From RYN-230 sp036497945 (GTDB lineage Bacteria; Actinomycetota; Actinomycetes; Streptosporangiales; Streptosporangiaceae): DNA of 64,000 bases. The notes under the pieces were generated by a model that did not search any database, was not told the origin of the DNA, and was given only the letters and a program-made list of their open reading frames with translations. The position numbers and the translations under genes were made by a program. Each line of letters starts with the position of its first letter. Position 1 is the stretch's first letter. Shown here one piece after another: positions 43,762-52,964 of the stretch. The stretch covers positions 1 to 64,000 of the forward strand of contig DASXIN010000141.1 of NCBI GenBank assembly GCA_036497945.1, given 5' to 3'.

Positions 43762-45159
43762 ATGACCGCATCGCCGCTCGATCCCACCGGTGAGCTGCGC
43801 GGGCTGGCCTCGGACTGTGTGCACTGCGGGTTCTGCCTGCCCGCCTGCCCCACCTACCAGCTGTGGGGCGAGGAGATGGACTCACCCCGCGGCCGGATCC
43901 ACCTGATCAGCCAGCTGCTGGACGGCACCCAGGGCAGTGAGGCCGCGGCCAGCCACCTGGACCGCTGCCTCGGCTGCATGGCCTGCGTGCCCGCCTGCCC
44001 GTCGGGAGTGCGCTACGACCGGCTCATCGAGGCGGCGCGCGGCTGGCAGGAGGAGCCGCCGCCGGGCCCGGCGCCAGTGCCGCCCCGGTCGGCGCGGGCC
44101 CGGGCCGCCCGCGCGGCGATCTTCGCCACGTTCCCCTATCCGCGCCGTCTGCGGCTGCTCACCGGGCCGCTGAAGGTAGCCCAGCGCACCGGGCTGAACC
44201 GGCGGCTCGGCCACAGCCCGCTGGCCGGCCGGCTGGCCCCCGAACTGGTCGCCTCGCTCCGGGTCGCCCCGGCGCCGGGCAACGGGCAGCACCGGCTGGC
44301 CGCGGGCCGGGTGCCCGCCGAGGGTCCGCGCCGCGCCGTGGTGGGCATGCTCACCGGCTGCGTGCAGCAGGTGTTCTTCCCCGGGGTGAACGAGGCGACC
44401 GTGCGGCTGCTCACGGCCGAGGGGTGTGACGTGGTCATCCCGGCCCGGCAGGGCTGCTGCGGCGCGCTGTCCCTGCACAGCGGGCGGGTGGCCGAGGCCG
44501 CCCGGTTCGCCCGGCGCACCATCGCCGCGTTCGAGGCGGCCAACGTCGACGTGATCGTGGTGAACTCGGCGGGCTGCGGCTCAGCCATGAAGGAGTACGG
44601 CGAGCTGCTGCGGACCGCGGCCGGGGACGGCCCGGATGCCGGTGACTGGCCCGCGCGGGCGGCCGAGGCCGCGGGCAAGGTCCGCGATCTCAGCGAGTAC
44701 CTGGCCGAACTGGCCGCCAGCGGCGAAGGGGCGCGCGGCGCCCGGCACCCGCTGCCGGTCACCGTGGCCTACCACGATGCCTGCCACCTGGGGCACGCGC
44801 AGCGCATCACGCGGCAGCCCCGCGACCTGCTGCGCGCCATCCCGGAGCTGCGGCTGGCCGAACTGGCCGACGGTGGCACCTGCTGCGGCTCGGCCGGCGT
44901 GTACAACCTGCTGCAGCCCGAGGCGGCCGGCCAGCTCGGCGCGCGCAAGGCCGACGCGGTGCTGGCCACCGGCGCGCCGCTGGTCGTGTCGGCCAACCCC
45001 GGGTGCAGCCTGCAGATCGCCTCGGCCATGGCCGCGGCCGGCGTGCAGCAGCCACCCGCTGTGCTGCACATCGCCGAAGTGCTGGACGCGTCGCTACGCG
45101 GCCTGCCGGTATCCAGCCTGACCGGCGCCACCCGATCAGCCGACGGGGCTGCCGATTAG
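43762..45159 (+). CDS. glcF: Iron-sulfur subunit GlcF-like (glycolate oxidase)
   Basis: A 465-residue protein: two 4Fe-4S motifs near the N-terminus (CVHCGFCLPACP and CLGCMACVPACP), then two cysteine-rich CCG domains ('GCVQQVFFPGVNEATVRLL', 'ARQGCCGALSLHSG', 'YHDACHLGHAQ', 'GGTCCGSAGVYNLLQPE'). It passes electrons from the flavin subunits to the membrane quinone pool. The ATG directly follows the glcE stop. The last 24 bp overlap the convergent dapF 3' end. Confidence 0.92.
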   Translation: MTASPLDPTGELRGLASDCVHCGFCLPACPTYQLWGEEMDSPRGRIHLISQLLDGTQGSEAAASHLDRCLGCMACVPACPSGVRYDRLIEAARGWQEEPPPGPAPVPPRSARARAARAAIFATFPYPRRLRLLTGPLKVAQRTGLNRRLGHSPLAGRLAPELVASLRVAPAPGNGQHRLAAGRVPAEGPRRAVVGMLTGCVQQVFFPGVNEATVRLLTAEGCDVVIPARQGCCGALSLHSGRVAEAARFARRTIAAFEAANVDVIVVNSAGCGSAMKEYGELLRTAAGDGPDAGDWPARAAEAAGKVRDLSEYLAELAASGEGARGARHPLPVTVAYHDACHLGHAQRITRQPRDLLRAIPELRLAELADGGTCCGSAGVYNLLQPEAAGQLGARKADAVLATGAPLVVSANPGCSLQIASAMAAAGVQQPPAVLHIAEVLDASLRGLPVSSLTGATRSADGAAD

Positions 45160-45975
45160 CCAGCCGGGGTCCAGCTCGCCCTCGGCGACGATCACCGCCG
45201 GGCCGGTCAGCCAGCTTGTCCCGGCGTCCAGCCGCACCGTCAGCTGGCCACCGGGCACGGTGACCTGCCAGCAGCCGGTCCCGGGCCCGGTCGGCCCGGG
45301 GTACCGGGCGGCCGCGGCGGCCGCCGCCGCGACGGCCCCGGTACCGCAGGACCGGGTCTCCCCGCTGCCCCGCTCGTGCACCCGCATGCTGATCGCGGAG
45401 TTCCCGGTGACCCGGACCAGTTCCACGTTCCCGCCGTCCGGGAAGTCGGCCGGGTCGAGCCCGGGCGGCACGGACAGGTCGAACTTGTCCAGCTTGCTGT
45501 CTACCAGGAAGGCCAGGTGCGGGTTGCCCACGCTGATCCGCAGACCCTCCAGCACGGCGCCGCCCAGCACGGCCCGGCTGGCCCCGAGCACGGTGACCGG
45601 CCCCATGTCCACGGTGATCCGGCCGTCCGGTTCGATGTGCACCTGCTTGATCCCGGCCCGGGTGTCCACGCTGAAGGCCGGCCCGCTGGCCAGGCCGTGA
45701 TCGAGCAGGTAGCGGGCGAACACCCGGACGCCGTTGCCGCACATCTCCGCGATGCTGCCGTCCGCGTTGCGGTAGTCCATGAACCATTCCGGCGCGTCAC
45801 CCCGGCCTTCGGGCAGCTCGGCGGTGCGGACCACGCGCAGCACCCCGTCGGCGCCCAGGCCGGCCCGCCGGTCGCACAGCCGGGTGACCAGGCTGGTCCG
45901 CAGATCGAGGGTGTTGCCAGGGTCGGGCAGGATCACGAAGTCGTTCTCGGTGCCATGCCCTTTGCCGAACCGCAT
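45136..45975 (-). CDS. dapF: Diaminopimelate epimerase
   Basis: Converts LL- to meso-diaminopimelate for lysine and peptidoglycan synthesis. The 279-residue product has the two catalytic Cys: 'DGSIAEMCGNGVRVFARYL' (about residue 80) and 'GSGETRSCGTGAVAAA' (about residue 220), plus 'GHGTENDFVIL' at the start. Its 5' end lies inside the miaA 3' end (43-bp overlap), so translation is coupled; the 3' end overlaps glcF on the other strand. Confidence 0.96.
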   Translation of the reverse strand: MRFGKGHGTENDFVILPDPGNTLDLRTSLVTRLCDRRAGLGADGVLRVVRTAELPEGRGDAPEWFMDYRNADGSIAEMCGNGVRVFARYLLDHGLASGPAFSVDTRAGIKQVHIEPDGRITVDMGPVTVLGASRAVLGGAVLEGLRISVGNPHLAFLVDSKLDKFDLSVPPGLDPADFPDGGNVELVRVTGNSAISMRVHERGSGETRSCGTGAVAAAAAAAARYPGPTGPGTGCWQVTVPGGQLTVRLDAGTSWLTGPAVIVAEGELDPGWLIGSPVG

Positions 45976-46877
45976 GTGCTGATGGTAGCCAGCGCCAGCC
46001 GGTGCGGATCCGCGCCGTGCCCGGCGTCCAGCCAGGTCACCCGCGGATCACGGCGGAACCAGGCCTCCTGGCGGCGGGCGAACCGGCGGGTGGCCTTGAT
46101 CGTCTCCTCCCGGGCCTGCTGCTCGGTCCACTCGCCGGCCAGGAAGCGCAGCACCTGCGCGTAGCCGAGCGCCCGGCTGGCCGTCCGGCCCGCCCGCAGC
46201 CCCACCTGCTCGAGGCGGCGTACTTCGGCCACGAACCCGGCCTGCCACATCCGGTCCACCCGGGCGGCGATCCGCTCGTCCAGCTCGGCCCGGGGCACCC
46301 GCAGCCCGAGCTGCACCGCCGGGTACACCGACTCGTACCGGGGCAGCGTGGCGGTGAACGGCCGCCCGGACACCTCGATGACCTCCAGCGCGCGGACGAT
46401 CCGCCGCCCGTTCGAGGGCAGGATGCCGCCCGCGGCCGCCGGGTCCAGCGCGGCCAGCCGGGCGTGCAGCGCGGCCGGACCGTGCTGCGCCAGATCCTGC
46501 TCCAGGCGGTCCCGCACGGCCGGGTCGGTGCCCGGGAAGTCCAGCTCGTCCAGCGCGGCGCGCAGGTACAGGCCGGACCCGCCGACCAGGATCGGCACCC
46601 GGCCCCGGCCGGTCACCTCGGCGATCGCCGCGCGGGCCAGCCGCTGGTATTCGGCCACGTTCGCCGCGTACCGGACATCCCACACGCCGAGCAGGTGATG
46701 CGGGATGCCGCGGCGCTCGGCCGCGGTGAGCTTGGCCGTGCCGATATCCATCCCCGCGTACAGCTGCATCGAGTCGGCGTTGATGATCTCGCCGCCGAGG
46801 TCTTCGGCCAGCCGCAAAGCCAGCTCGGACTTCCCGGCCGCGGTCGGCCCGAGCACCGCGATCACCCGTTCTGCCAC
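45933..46877 (-). CDS. miaA: tRNA dimethylallyltransferase
   Basis: Adds an isopentenyl group to A37 of tRNAs reading U-starting codons. The 314-residue product has the P-loop 'VLGPTAAGKSELALRLA', 'INADSMQLYAGMDIGTAK' and 'LVGGSGLYLRAALDELDFPG'. Start GTG 46877 (VAERVIAVLGP); an upstream ATG at 46919 would add a poor N-terminus. It is translationally coupled to dapF. The partner methylthiolase gene miaB lies at 47495-48949. Confidence 0.95.
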   Translation of the reverse strand: MAERVIAVLGPTAAGKSELALRLAEDLGGEIINADSMQLYAGMDIGTAKLTAAERRGIPHHLLGVWDVRYAANVAEYQRLARAAIAEVTGRGRVPILVGGSGLYLRAALDELDFPGTDPAVRDRLEQDLAQHGPAALHARLAALDPAAAGGILPSNGRRIVRALEVIEVSGRPFTATLPRYESVYPAVQLGLRVPRAELDERIAARVDRMWQAGFVAEVRRLEQVGLRAGRTASRALGYAQVLRFLAGEWTEQQAREETIKATRRFARRQEAWFRRDPRVTWLDAGHGADPHRLALATISTCGSAKGMAPRTTS

Positions 46878-46913
46878 ACCGCACAGTCTGCCGGGTTCCG
46901 CCGTAAACCCACG

Positions 46914-46958
46914 CACCATGCCTAACGCCAGTACCTGGTGCCGGCGTTAGGCATGGTG
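46914..46958. promoter_or_regulatory. 16-bp perfect inverted repeat between miaA and padR
   Basis: CACCATGCCTAACGCC and its exact complement GGCGTTAGGCATGGTG with a 13-nt centre, 36 bp upstream of miaA and 133 bp upstream of padR. As it lies before both divergent genes it is not a plain terminator. It may be a hairpin in the miaA leader or an operator. Confidence 0.55.
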
Positions 46959-47061
46959 GGTGATGGTGGTTACTGGCTGACCCCCGTGATGCCCACACCG
47001 GGCCGCACGACACGAATGTGCAGGTAGATGCGGCTGGCCGTCCGGCGCGGGCTAACTCGAC

Positions 47062-47083
47062 ATATGTAGGCTATATATGTAGG
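47062..47083 (+). promoter_or_regulatory. Possible padR promoter/operator
   Basis: Direct repeat TATGTAGG-CTATA-TATGTAGG, an AT-rich stretch in otherwise GC-rich DNA, ending 8 bp before the padR ATG. TATATAT within it could be the -10, giving a nearly leaderless mRNA. PadR proteins often bind such AT-rich sites at their own promoters. Confidence 0.5.
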
Positions 47084-47091
47084 ATTAGGTC

Positions 47092-47424
47092 ATGAAGCTC
47101 ACTGGGCCACTGGAGCAGGTACTGCGGGCCTTCCTGGCCGACCCCGCCGCCCCGCGTTACGGCTATGACCTGATGAAGGCGTCCGGGCTGCCCAGCGGCA
47201 CGCTGTACCCGATGCTGACCCGGCTGCAGGACCAGGGCCTGGTCAGCTCGGCCTGGGAGCCACCTGGCGGCGACGGCACTGGGCGGCCGGCCCGCCGGTA
47301 CTACTGGCTCACCGACGAGGGCATCGAGTCGGCCCGGCAGGAACTGGCCCGGGCCGACTCGGCCCGGCGCGGTGCACGTGGCCCGGCCCGCGGCAGCACG
47401 CGGCCGGCCCGCGGCAGCGCGTGA
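47092..47424 (+). CDS. PadR-family transcriptional regulator
   Basis: A 110-residue winged-helix regulator: 'LEQVLRAFLADPAAPRYGYDLMKASGLPSGTLYPMLTRLQDQGLVSSAWE' (cited in part) is the PadR DNA-binding domain, ending 'RYYWLTDEGIESARQEL'. No C-terminal dimerisation helix of the longer PadR group; instead a basic RGARGPARGSTRPARGSA tail. No obvious target gene beyond itself is adjacent: miaA is divergent and miaB convergent. It may act mainly on genes elsewhere. Confidence 0.9.
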   Translation: MKLTGPLEQVLRAFLADPAAPRYGYDLMKASGLPSGTLYPMLTRLQDQGLVSSAWEPPGGDGTGRPARRYYWLTDEGIESARQELARADSARRGARGPARGSTRPARGSA

Positions 47425-47494
47425 TGACCCCCAAGTAGTTCGCACGGCCTGCTGGACGGCGCGGCTGGAACTTTGGTGCAGTCGCGGGCGGGTC

Positions 47495-48949
47495 TTAGCC
47501 GGGACGGCCGACGGTGGGCATGCCGAGCGGGACCGCGGCAACGGCGGCGGCGAGCACGGGGCGGTCCTGGCGGTCCTGCCAGGCGTCGCCGCCCCGGGTG
47601 CGGCGCACGGCCAGCGGCGCGCCGTCGGCCACCAGGTAGTGCGGGGCGGCCCGGGTCACCACGGTGGTCACCAGGTCCCCCGGGCGCGGGCCGGTGTCGC
47701 CGGGCGCGAAGTGCACCAGCCGGTTGTCCCGGGCCCGGCCGGAGAGCCGGTGCGTGGCCCCGTCCTTGCGGCCCTCTCCCTCGGCCACCAGCACCTCCAC
47801 CTGGCGGCCGGTGAAGGCCTCGTTCTCGGCCAGGGTGATCTCCTCGACCAGGGCGGTCAGCCGCTGGTAGCGCTCGGCCACCACCCCCGGCGGGACCTGA
47901 TGCTCCATCACCGCGGCCGGGGTGCCGGGCCGGGGCGAGTACTGGAACGTGAACGCGCCAGCGAACCGGGCCCGCCGGACCAGGTCCAGGGTGTCCTCGA
48001 AATCCTGGTCGGTCTCCCCCGGGAAGCCGACGATGATGTCGGTGGTGATCGCGGCGCCCGGGATCGCGGCCCGGACCCGGTCCAGGATGCCCAGGTACTT
48101 GTCCCGGCGGTAGGCGCGGCGCATGGCCCGCAGCACCGCGTCCGAGCCGGACTGCAGCGGCATGTGCAGCTGCGGCATGACGTTGGCCGTCCCGGCCATG
48201 GCCGCGATCACGTCGTCGGTGAAGTCGCGCGGGTGCGGCGAGGTGAAGCGCACCCGGTCCAGCCCGTCGATCCCGCCGCAGGCGCGGAGCAGCTTGCCGA
48301 ACGCCTGTCGGTCGCCAAAGCCGACTCCGTAGGAGTTCACGTTCTGCCCGAGCAGGGTGACCTCGACCACGCCGTCGTGAACCAATGCGCGGATCTCGGC
48401 CAGCACGTCACCCGGGCGCCGGTCCTCCTCGCGGCCGCGCAGGCTGGGCACGATGCAGAACGTGCAGGTGTTGTTGCAGCCGACCGAGATCGCCACCCAG
48501 GCCGAGTAACTCGATTCCCGGCGGGCGGGCAGCACGGAAGGGAAGCGCTCCAGCGACTCGACGATCTCCACCTGGGCGGCCTGCTGGATGCGGGCGCGCT
48601 CCAGCAGTGCGGGCAGCGAGCCGATGTTGTGCGTGCCGAACACCACGTCCACCCAGGGGGCGCGCTGCGCGATGCCGGCCCGGTCCTTCTGGGCCAGGCA
48701 GCCGCCCACCGCGATCTGCATGCCCGGCCGGGCCTGCTTGACCGGCAGCAGATGGCCCAGGTTCCCGTACAGCCGGTTGTCCGCGTTCTCCCGGACCGCG
48801 CACGTGTTGAACACCACGACGTCCGGATCCTGGCCCTCGGGCGCGCGCTGGTAGCCGGCGCCCTCCAGCAGACCGGCCAGCCGCTCCGAGTCGTGCATGT
48901 TCATCTGGCACCCGTAGGTGCGGATCTGGTAGGTGCGGGAGGCGCTCAT
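47495..48949 (-). CDS. miaB: tRNA-2-methylthio-N6-dimethylallyladenosine synthase
   Basis: Radical-SAM methylthiotransferase that modifies i6A37 made by MiaA. The 484-residue product has the UPF0004 domain Cys ('TYGCQMN', 'FNTCAVRENAD', 'VGGCLAQKDR'), the radical-SAM CxxxCxxC 'GCNNTCTFCIVP', and a C-terminal TRAM domain ('FTGRQVEVLVAEGEGRKDG'). Start ATG 48949 (MSASRTYQIRTYGC); the open frame extends to 48982. An Ala-rich tail of about 30 residues follows the TRAM domain. It is divergent from the S9 peptidase. Confidence 0.96.
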   Translation of the reverse strand: MSASRTYQIRTYGCQMNMHDSERLAGLLEGAGYQRAPEGQDPDVVVFNTCAVRENADNRLYGNLGHLLPVKQARPGMQIAVGGCLAQKDRAGIAQRAPWVDVVFGTHNIGSLPALLERARIQQAAQVEIVESLERFPSVLPARRESSYSAWVAISVGCNNTCTFCIVPSLRGREEDRRPGDVLAEIRALVHDGVVEVTLLGQNVNSYGVGFGDRQAFGKLLRACGGIDGLDRVRFTSPHPRDFTDDVIAAMAGTANVMPQLHMPLQSGSDAVLRAMRRAYRRDKYLGILDRVRAAIPGAAITTDIIVGFPGETDQDFEDTLDLVRRARFAGAFTFQYSPRPGTPAAVMEHQVPPGVVAERYQRLTALVEEITLAENEAFTGRQVEVLVAEGEGRKDGATHRLSGRARDNRLVHFAPGDTGPRPGDLVTTVVTRAAPHYLVADGAPLAVRRTRGGDAWQDRQDRPVLAAAVAAVPLGMPTVGRPG

Positions 48950-48980
48950 GTCGCCTCCGAGGGTACGCGCAGTGCGCGGC

Positions 48981-49076
48981 ATGTCCGGAATCTCCCTCCG
49001 CAGATCCGTGGCATGTCCAGAATGTCCCCGAGCAGGTCCGCACCATGTCCGGAATCTCCCGTGGCCAGACCCACGG
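48981..49076. repeat. Three 32-bp tandem units between miaB and the S9 peptidase
   Basis: ATGTCC(G/A)GAAT(C/G)TCC begins at 48981, 49013 and 49045, an exact 32-bp period, followed by partly conserved CCGCAGATCCG-like sequence. A 32-bp period is close to three turns of B-DNA, so bound proteins would face the same side. Only three units, no unique spacers and no cas genes, so this is not CRISPR. A role as iteron-like regulatory sites is inferred. Confidence 0.7.
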
Positions 49077-49095
49077 ATGGTAGACGATATCCCCT

Positions 49096-51303
49096 ATGAC
49101 AGACAGCGTGGCCGCTCCGCGGATCCCCTACGGCGCCTGGCCTTCCCCGATCACCGCGGCCGACGTGGCCAAGGGCCAGGTAACCGTTTCCTTCCCCCTG
49201 GTCCGCGGGACCGACGTGTGGTGGCAGGAGGGCCGTCCCGAGGAGGGCGGCCGGGTGACCGTGGTGCACTGCGACGCAGCCGGGAACCGGCGCGCCCTGC
49301 TGCCCTCGCCGTGGAACGCCCGGACCCGGGTGCATGAGTACGGCGGGCGGTCCTACCTGCCCGTTCCGCTGCCAGACCAGGATGGCACGGACGATGACGG
49401 CCAGGCCGTCGTGTTCACCAACTACGCGGACCAGCGGCTGTACCTGGTGCCGGTCCCGGCGCCCGGGTCAGCCGGGAAACCGGCCCCCGGCCGGGAGCCC
49501 GCGATCCCACCGCGCCCGCTCACCCCGGAATTGCCCGGCGAGGCCGGGCGCGCCGCGCTGCGCTTTGCCGACTTCATCCTTTCCGCCGATGAAAAAGAAG
49601 TCTGGTGTGTCCAGGAACGGCACGAAACCGGAAAAACAAGCCGGGCTATCGTGGCCATTCCGCTGGATGGCAGCGCGGCCGATAATCCAGATGCCATCCG
49701 GGAGCTTGTCACCGGCGCTGATTTCTTCGCCTTCCCCACGCTGTCGCCGGACGGCAGCAGGCTGGCCTGGATCTGCTGGAATCACCCGCGGATGCCGTGG
49801 GATGGCACCGAATTGCGGGTCGGCCGGATCGCCGACGGCGTCCCCGGCCCCGGGCGGCTGGTCAAGGGCGGCATGCGGGAATCGGTGCTGGCCCCGGTGT
49901 GGCGCGACGGGACCAGCCTGTACGTGGTGTCGGACTGGCCCGGCTGGTGGAACGTGTACCAGGTCGGCTTGCTCGGCGAGCCAGCCCAGGCGCTCTACCC
50001 GGCCGAGGAGGAGTTCGCCGAGCCGTTGTGGCAGCTGGGTGACCGGCCGTTCGCCCGGCTGGGCGACGGGCGGCTCGCCGTGCTGCACGGCCAGGGCGGC
50101 ATGCGGCTCGGCCTGCTCGACCCGGAGACCGGCGAGATGACCGACCCCGAACTGCCGTTCCAGGAGTTCATCTCGGGGCTAGCCGCGGACAGCGAGACGG
50201 TGGTCGCGGTGGCCGGCGGCCCGGCCACGCCGCTGGCCGTGGTCCGGATCAACGTGGCCTCCGGCACGTCCGAGGTGCTGCGCTGGGAGTCCGAGGAAGT
50301 GCCCGACGCCGGCTACCTGCCGGTGCCCAGCCAGGTCAAGCTGGAGGGGCTGTACGGGCGGAGCGTGTACGCGCTGGTCTACCCGCCGACCCATCCGGAG
50401 GCGGCCGCCCCGGACGGCGAGCTGCCGCCCTACGTGGTGTGGGCGCACAGTGGCCCCACGTCACACGCGGTCGGGCTGCTCGACCTGGAAAAGGCCTACT
50501 TCACCAGCCGGGGCATCGGGGTCATCGACGTCAACTACGGCGGGTCCACCGGGTACGGCCGCAATTACCGCGAGCGGCTGCGCATGCAGTGGGGCGTGGT
50601 CGACGTGCAGGACGTGGCCTCGGCCGCGCTGGCCCTGGCCGAGAAGGACGAGGCTGACCCGGCCCGGCTGGCCATCCGCGGCGGCTCGGCGGGCGGCTGG
50701 ACCGCACTGGCCGCGGTCACCACGCTCGCCGCCACGAAGCCGGTGTTCAGCGCGGCAACCTCCTACTGTGGCGTGGCCGATCTGCGTGAGTTCGCGGCCG
50801 AGACGCACGACTTCGAGTCGCACTACCTGGACGGGCTGATCGGCCCGCTGCCCGGGTTCGAGTACGTCTACGCCGAACGCTCCCCGGCGGGCCATGTGAC
50901 CGAGGCCACCGCCCCGGTTCTGCTGCTCCAGGGCCTGGATGACCCGATCGTGCCGCCCGCCCAGGCCAGGAGCATCGCCCGTGACCTGGCCGCGCACCGC
51001 ATCCGGCACGCCTTGCTGATGTTCCAGGGCGAATCACACGGGTTCCGCCGGGCGGCCACCATCATCGCCGCGCTGGAGGCCGAACTGTCCTTCTACGGGC
51101 AGGTGCTCGGGTTCACCCCGCCGGGCATCCCGCAGCTGAAGCTGAACGAGCCTGGTGTGCCGGACAACGTCACCGTGCTGCCGGGCGGCTCAGCCGGGGG
51201 CGGGGGAGGCGGAACAGCTGAGGGCAGCGGAGCGGCCGGGGACGGCGGCTCGGCGGGTGCCCAGGGTGGGTCGCCCAGCCCGGCCAACGCGGCGTCCAAC
51301 TGA
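49096..51303 (+). CDS. S9-family serine peptidase (prolyl oligopeptidase/acylaminoacyl-peptidase type)
   Basis: A 735-residue protein with an N-terminal beta-propeller-like region (residues about 1-410) and an alpha/beta-hydrolase domain. The nucleophile is Ser531 in 'RGGSAGGW', Asp616 lies in 'GLDDPIVPP' and His648 in 'GESHGFRR', giving the full catalytic triad. No signal peptide, so it is probably cytoplasmic. The last about 40 residues are Gly/Ala/Ser-rich (GGSAGGGGGGTAEGSG) and probably disordered. A patch near 49556-49740 has more A/T-ending codons than the rest. Start ATG 49096. Confidence 0.92.
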   Translation: MTDSVAAPRIPYGAWPSPITAADVAKGQVTVSFPLVRGTDVWWQEGRPEEGGRVTVVHCDAAGNRRALLPSPWNARTRVHEYGGRSYLPVPLPDQDGTDDDGQAVVFTNYADQRLYLVPVPAPGSAGKPAPGREPAIPPRPLTPELPGEAGRAALRFADFILSADEKEVWCVQERHETGKTSRAIVAIPLDGSAADNPDAIRELVTGADFFAFPTLSPDGSRLAWICWNHPRMPWDGTELRVGRIADGVPGPGRLVKGGMRESVLAPVWRDGTSLYVVSDWPGWWNVYQVGLLGEPAQALYPAEEEFAEPLWQLGDRPFARLGDGRLAVLHGQGGMRLGLLDPETGEMTDPELPFQEFISGLAADSETVVAVAGGPATPLAVVRINVASGTSEVLRWESEEVPDAGYLPVPSQVKLEGLYGRSVYALVYPPTHPEAAAPDGELPPYVVWAHSGPTSHAVGLLDLEKAYFTSRGIGVIDVNYGGSTGYGRNYRERLRMQWGVVDVQDVASAALALAEKDEADPARLAIRGGSAGGWTALAAVTTLAATKPVFSAATSYCGVADLREFAAETHDFESHYLDGLIGPLPGFEYVYAERSPAGHVTEATAPVLLLQGLDDPIVPPAQARSIARDLAAHRIRHALLMFQGESHGFRRAATIIAALEAELSFYGQVLGFTPPGIPQLKLNEPGVPDNVTVLPGGSAGGGGGGTAEGSGAAGDGGSAGAQGGSPSPANAASN

Positions 51304-51344
51304 CCGGCTGAGCCGGCTGGCTGGGCTGACCGGGCGACGCGGAC

Positions 51345-52964
51345 TCAGCGGGCGAACTCGGTGGCGCGGGACTCGCGGACCACGGTGACCCGGATCTGCC
51401 CGGGGTAGGTCAGCTCCTCCTCGACCTGCTTGGCCACGTCCCGGGCGATCACCTGGGCCTGGATGTCATCCACCCGCTCCGGCTTGACCATGACCCTGAT
51501 CTCCCGGCCGGCCTGCATGGCGAACACCTTCTCCACGCCGGGCTGGGCGGTGGCGATCTGCTCCAGCCGCTCCAGCCGCTTGACGTAAGCCTCCAGCGAC
51601 TCGCGGCGGGCGCCGGGCCGACCGCCGCTGATCGCGTCGGCCGCCTGGGTCAGCACCGCCTCGACGGTACGTACCTCGACCTCGTTGTGATGCGCCTCGA
51701 TGGCGTGCACCACGTCGGCCGTCTCGCCGTAGCGGCGGGCGATCTCGGCGCCGATCAGCGCGTGGCTGCCCTCCACCTCGTGGGTGAGCGCTTTGCCGAT
51801 GTCATGCAGCACTGTGCAGCGCCGCATCAGCCCCGGATCCATGCCCAGCTCACTGGCCATCATGCTGGCGATGTGCGCGGACTCGACCAGGTGACGGAGC
51901 ACGTTCTGGCCGTACGAGGTGCGGTAACGCAGCCGGCCCAGCAGGGTGACGAGTTCCGGGTGCATGTCGGTCAGGGACAGCTCGACCAGCGCGTCCTCCC
52001 CGGCCCGGACGCAAAGCTGCTCGACCTCACCCTTGCTCCGCTCGTAGGCTTCCTCGATCCGCTGCGGGTGGATCCGCCCGTCCAGCACCAGCCGTTCCAG
52101 GGTGAGCCGCCCGACCTCGCGGCGGACCGGGTCGAAGCAGGACAGCAGTACGGCCTCGGGGGTGTCGTCGATAATCAGGTTCACCCCGGTGACGGACTCG
52201 AAGGCGCGGATGTTCCGCCCCTCCCGGCCGATGATCCGGCCCTTCATCTCATCGCCGGGCAGATGCAGCACCGAGACCACGGACTCGCTGGTCTGCTCGC
52301 TGGCCACCCGCTGGATGGCCAGCGTGACAATCCGCCGGGCGCGCTGCTCGCCGTCCCGGCGGGCCGCGCTCTCGGTCTCCCGGACCAGCAGCGCCGCCTC
52401 ACGCTTGGCCTGGTTCTGGATGCCGGCCACCAGCTCGGCCTTGGCCTGGTCGGCGGTCAGCCCGGCGGTCTGCTCCAGCACGACGCGACGTTCCTCGTCC
52501 AGCCGGTCCAGGTCGGCCCGGCGCCCGTCCAGGTCCTGGCGGACCTTGTCCAGCCCGGCGGAACGCTCCTCGAGCTTGCCGAACTCGGTGTCCAGCCGGG
52601 CTTCCCGCTCGGCCAGCCGGGCTTCCCGGCGCTCCAGGTCGGCGCGCAGTTCCCGGGCTTCGTCGCGCACCGCGCGCAGTTCCTCGTCCGCGTCCCGGCT
52701 GGCCTGGGCTGCCTTGTCGGCGGCCTGCCCGGCCTCGCGCATGATGGCCGAGGCATCGGTTTCGGCCCGGGTGCGGACCTGGTCCGCTTCCCGGCTGGCG
52801 TCCTCGAAGGCGTGCTGTGCGTCGGCGGTGAGCTGGGCCTGGCCGGTTCCGGCGTCGGTCACAGCCTGGTTCCGGGCCGGGGACCTGCGCAGCACCACCA
52901 CGAGCGCGAAAACGGCGGCCAGCAGGCCGATGGCCCCGATCACGAGAGAGATTGTGCTGCTCAT
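51345..52964 (-). CDS. rny: Ribonuclease Y
   Basis: Membrane-anchored endoribonuclease that starts mRNA decay. The 539-residue product has an N-terminal transmembrane helix ('ISLVIGAIGLLAAVFALVVVL'), a long charged coiled coil (residues about 45-210), a KH domain ('DEMKGRIIGREGRNIRAFE'), and an HD domain with the His-Asp pair in 'CTVLHDIGKALTHEVEG' and 'AIEAHHNE'. Start ATG 52964 at MSSTISL; the frame stays open to 53054. Its place next to miaB and recX is standard in actinobacteria. Confidence 0.95.
   Translation of the reverse strand: MSSTISLVIGAIGLLAAVFALVVVLRRSPARNQAVTDAGTGQAQLTADAQHAFEDASREADQVRTRAETDASAIMREAGQAADKAAQASRDADEELRAVRDEARELRADLERREARLAEREARLDTEFGKLEERSAGLDKVRQDLDGRRADLDRLDEERRVVLEQTAGLTADQAKAELVAGIQNQAKREAALLVRETESAARRDGEQRARRIVTLAIQRVASEQTSESVVSVLHLPGDEMKGRIIGREGRNIRAFESVTGVNLIIDDTPEAVLLSCFDPVRREVGRLTLERLVLDGRIHPQRIEEAYERSKGEVEQLCVRAGEDALVELSLTDMHPELVTLLGRLRYRTSYGQNVLRHLVESAHIASMMASELGMDPGLMRRCTVLHDIGKALTHEVEGSHALIGAEIARRYGETADVVHAIEAHHNEVEVRTVEAVLTQAADAISGGRPGARRESLEAYVKRLERLEQIATAQPGVEKVFAMQAGREIRVMVKPERVDDIQAQVIARDVAKQVEEELTYPGQIRVTVVRESRATEFAR

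Noticed and set aside
48981..49076. CRISPR array
   Set aside because: The three 32-bp units follow each other without spacers, and no cas gene is near.
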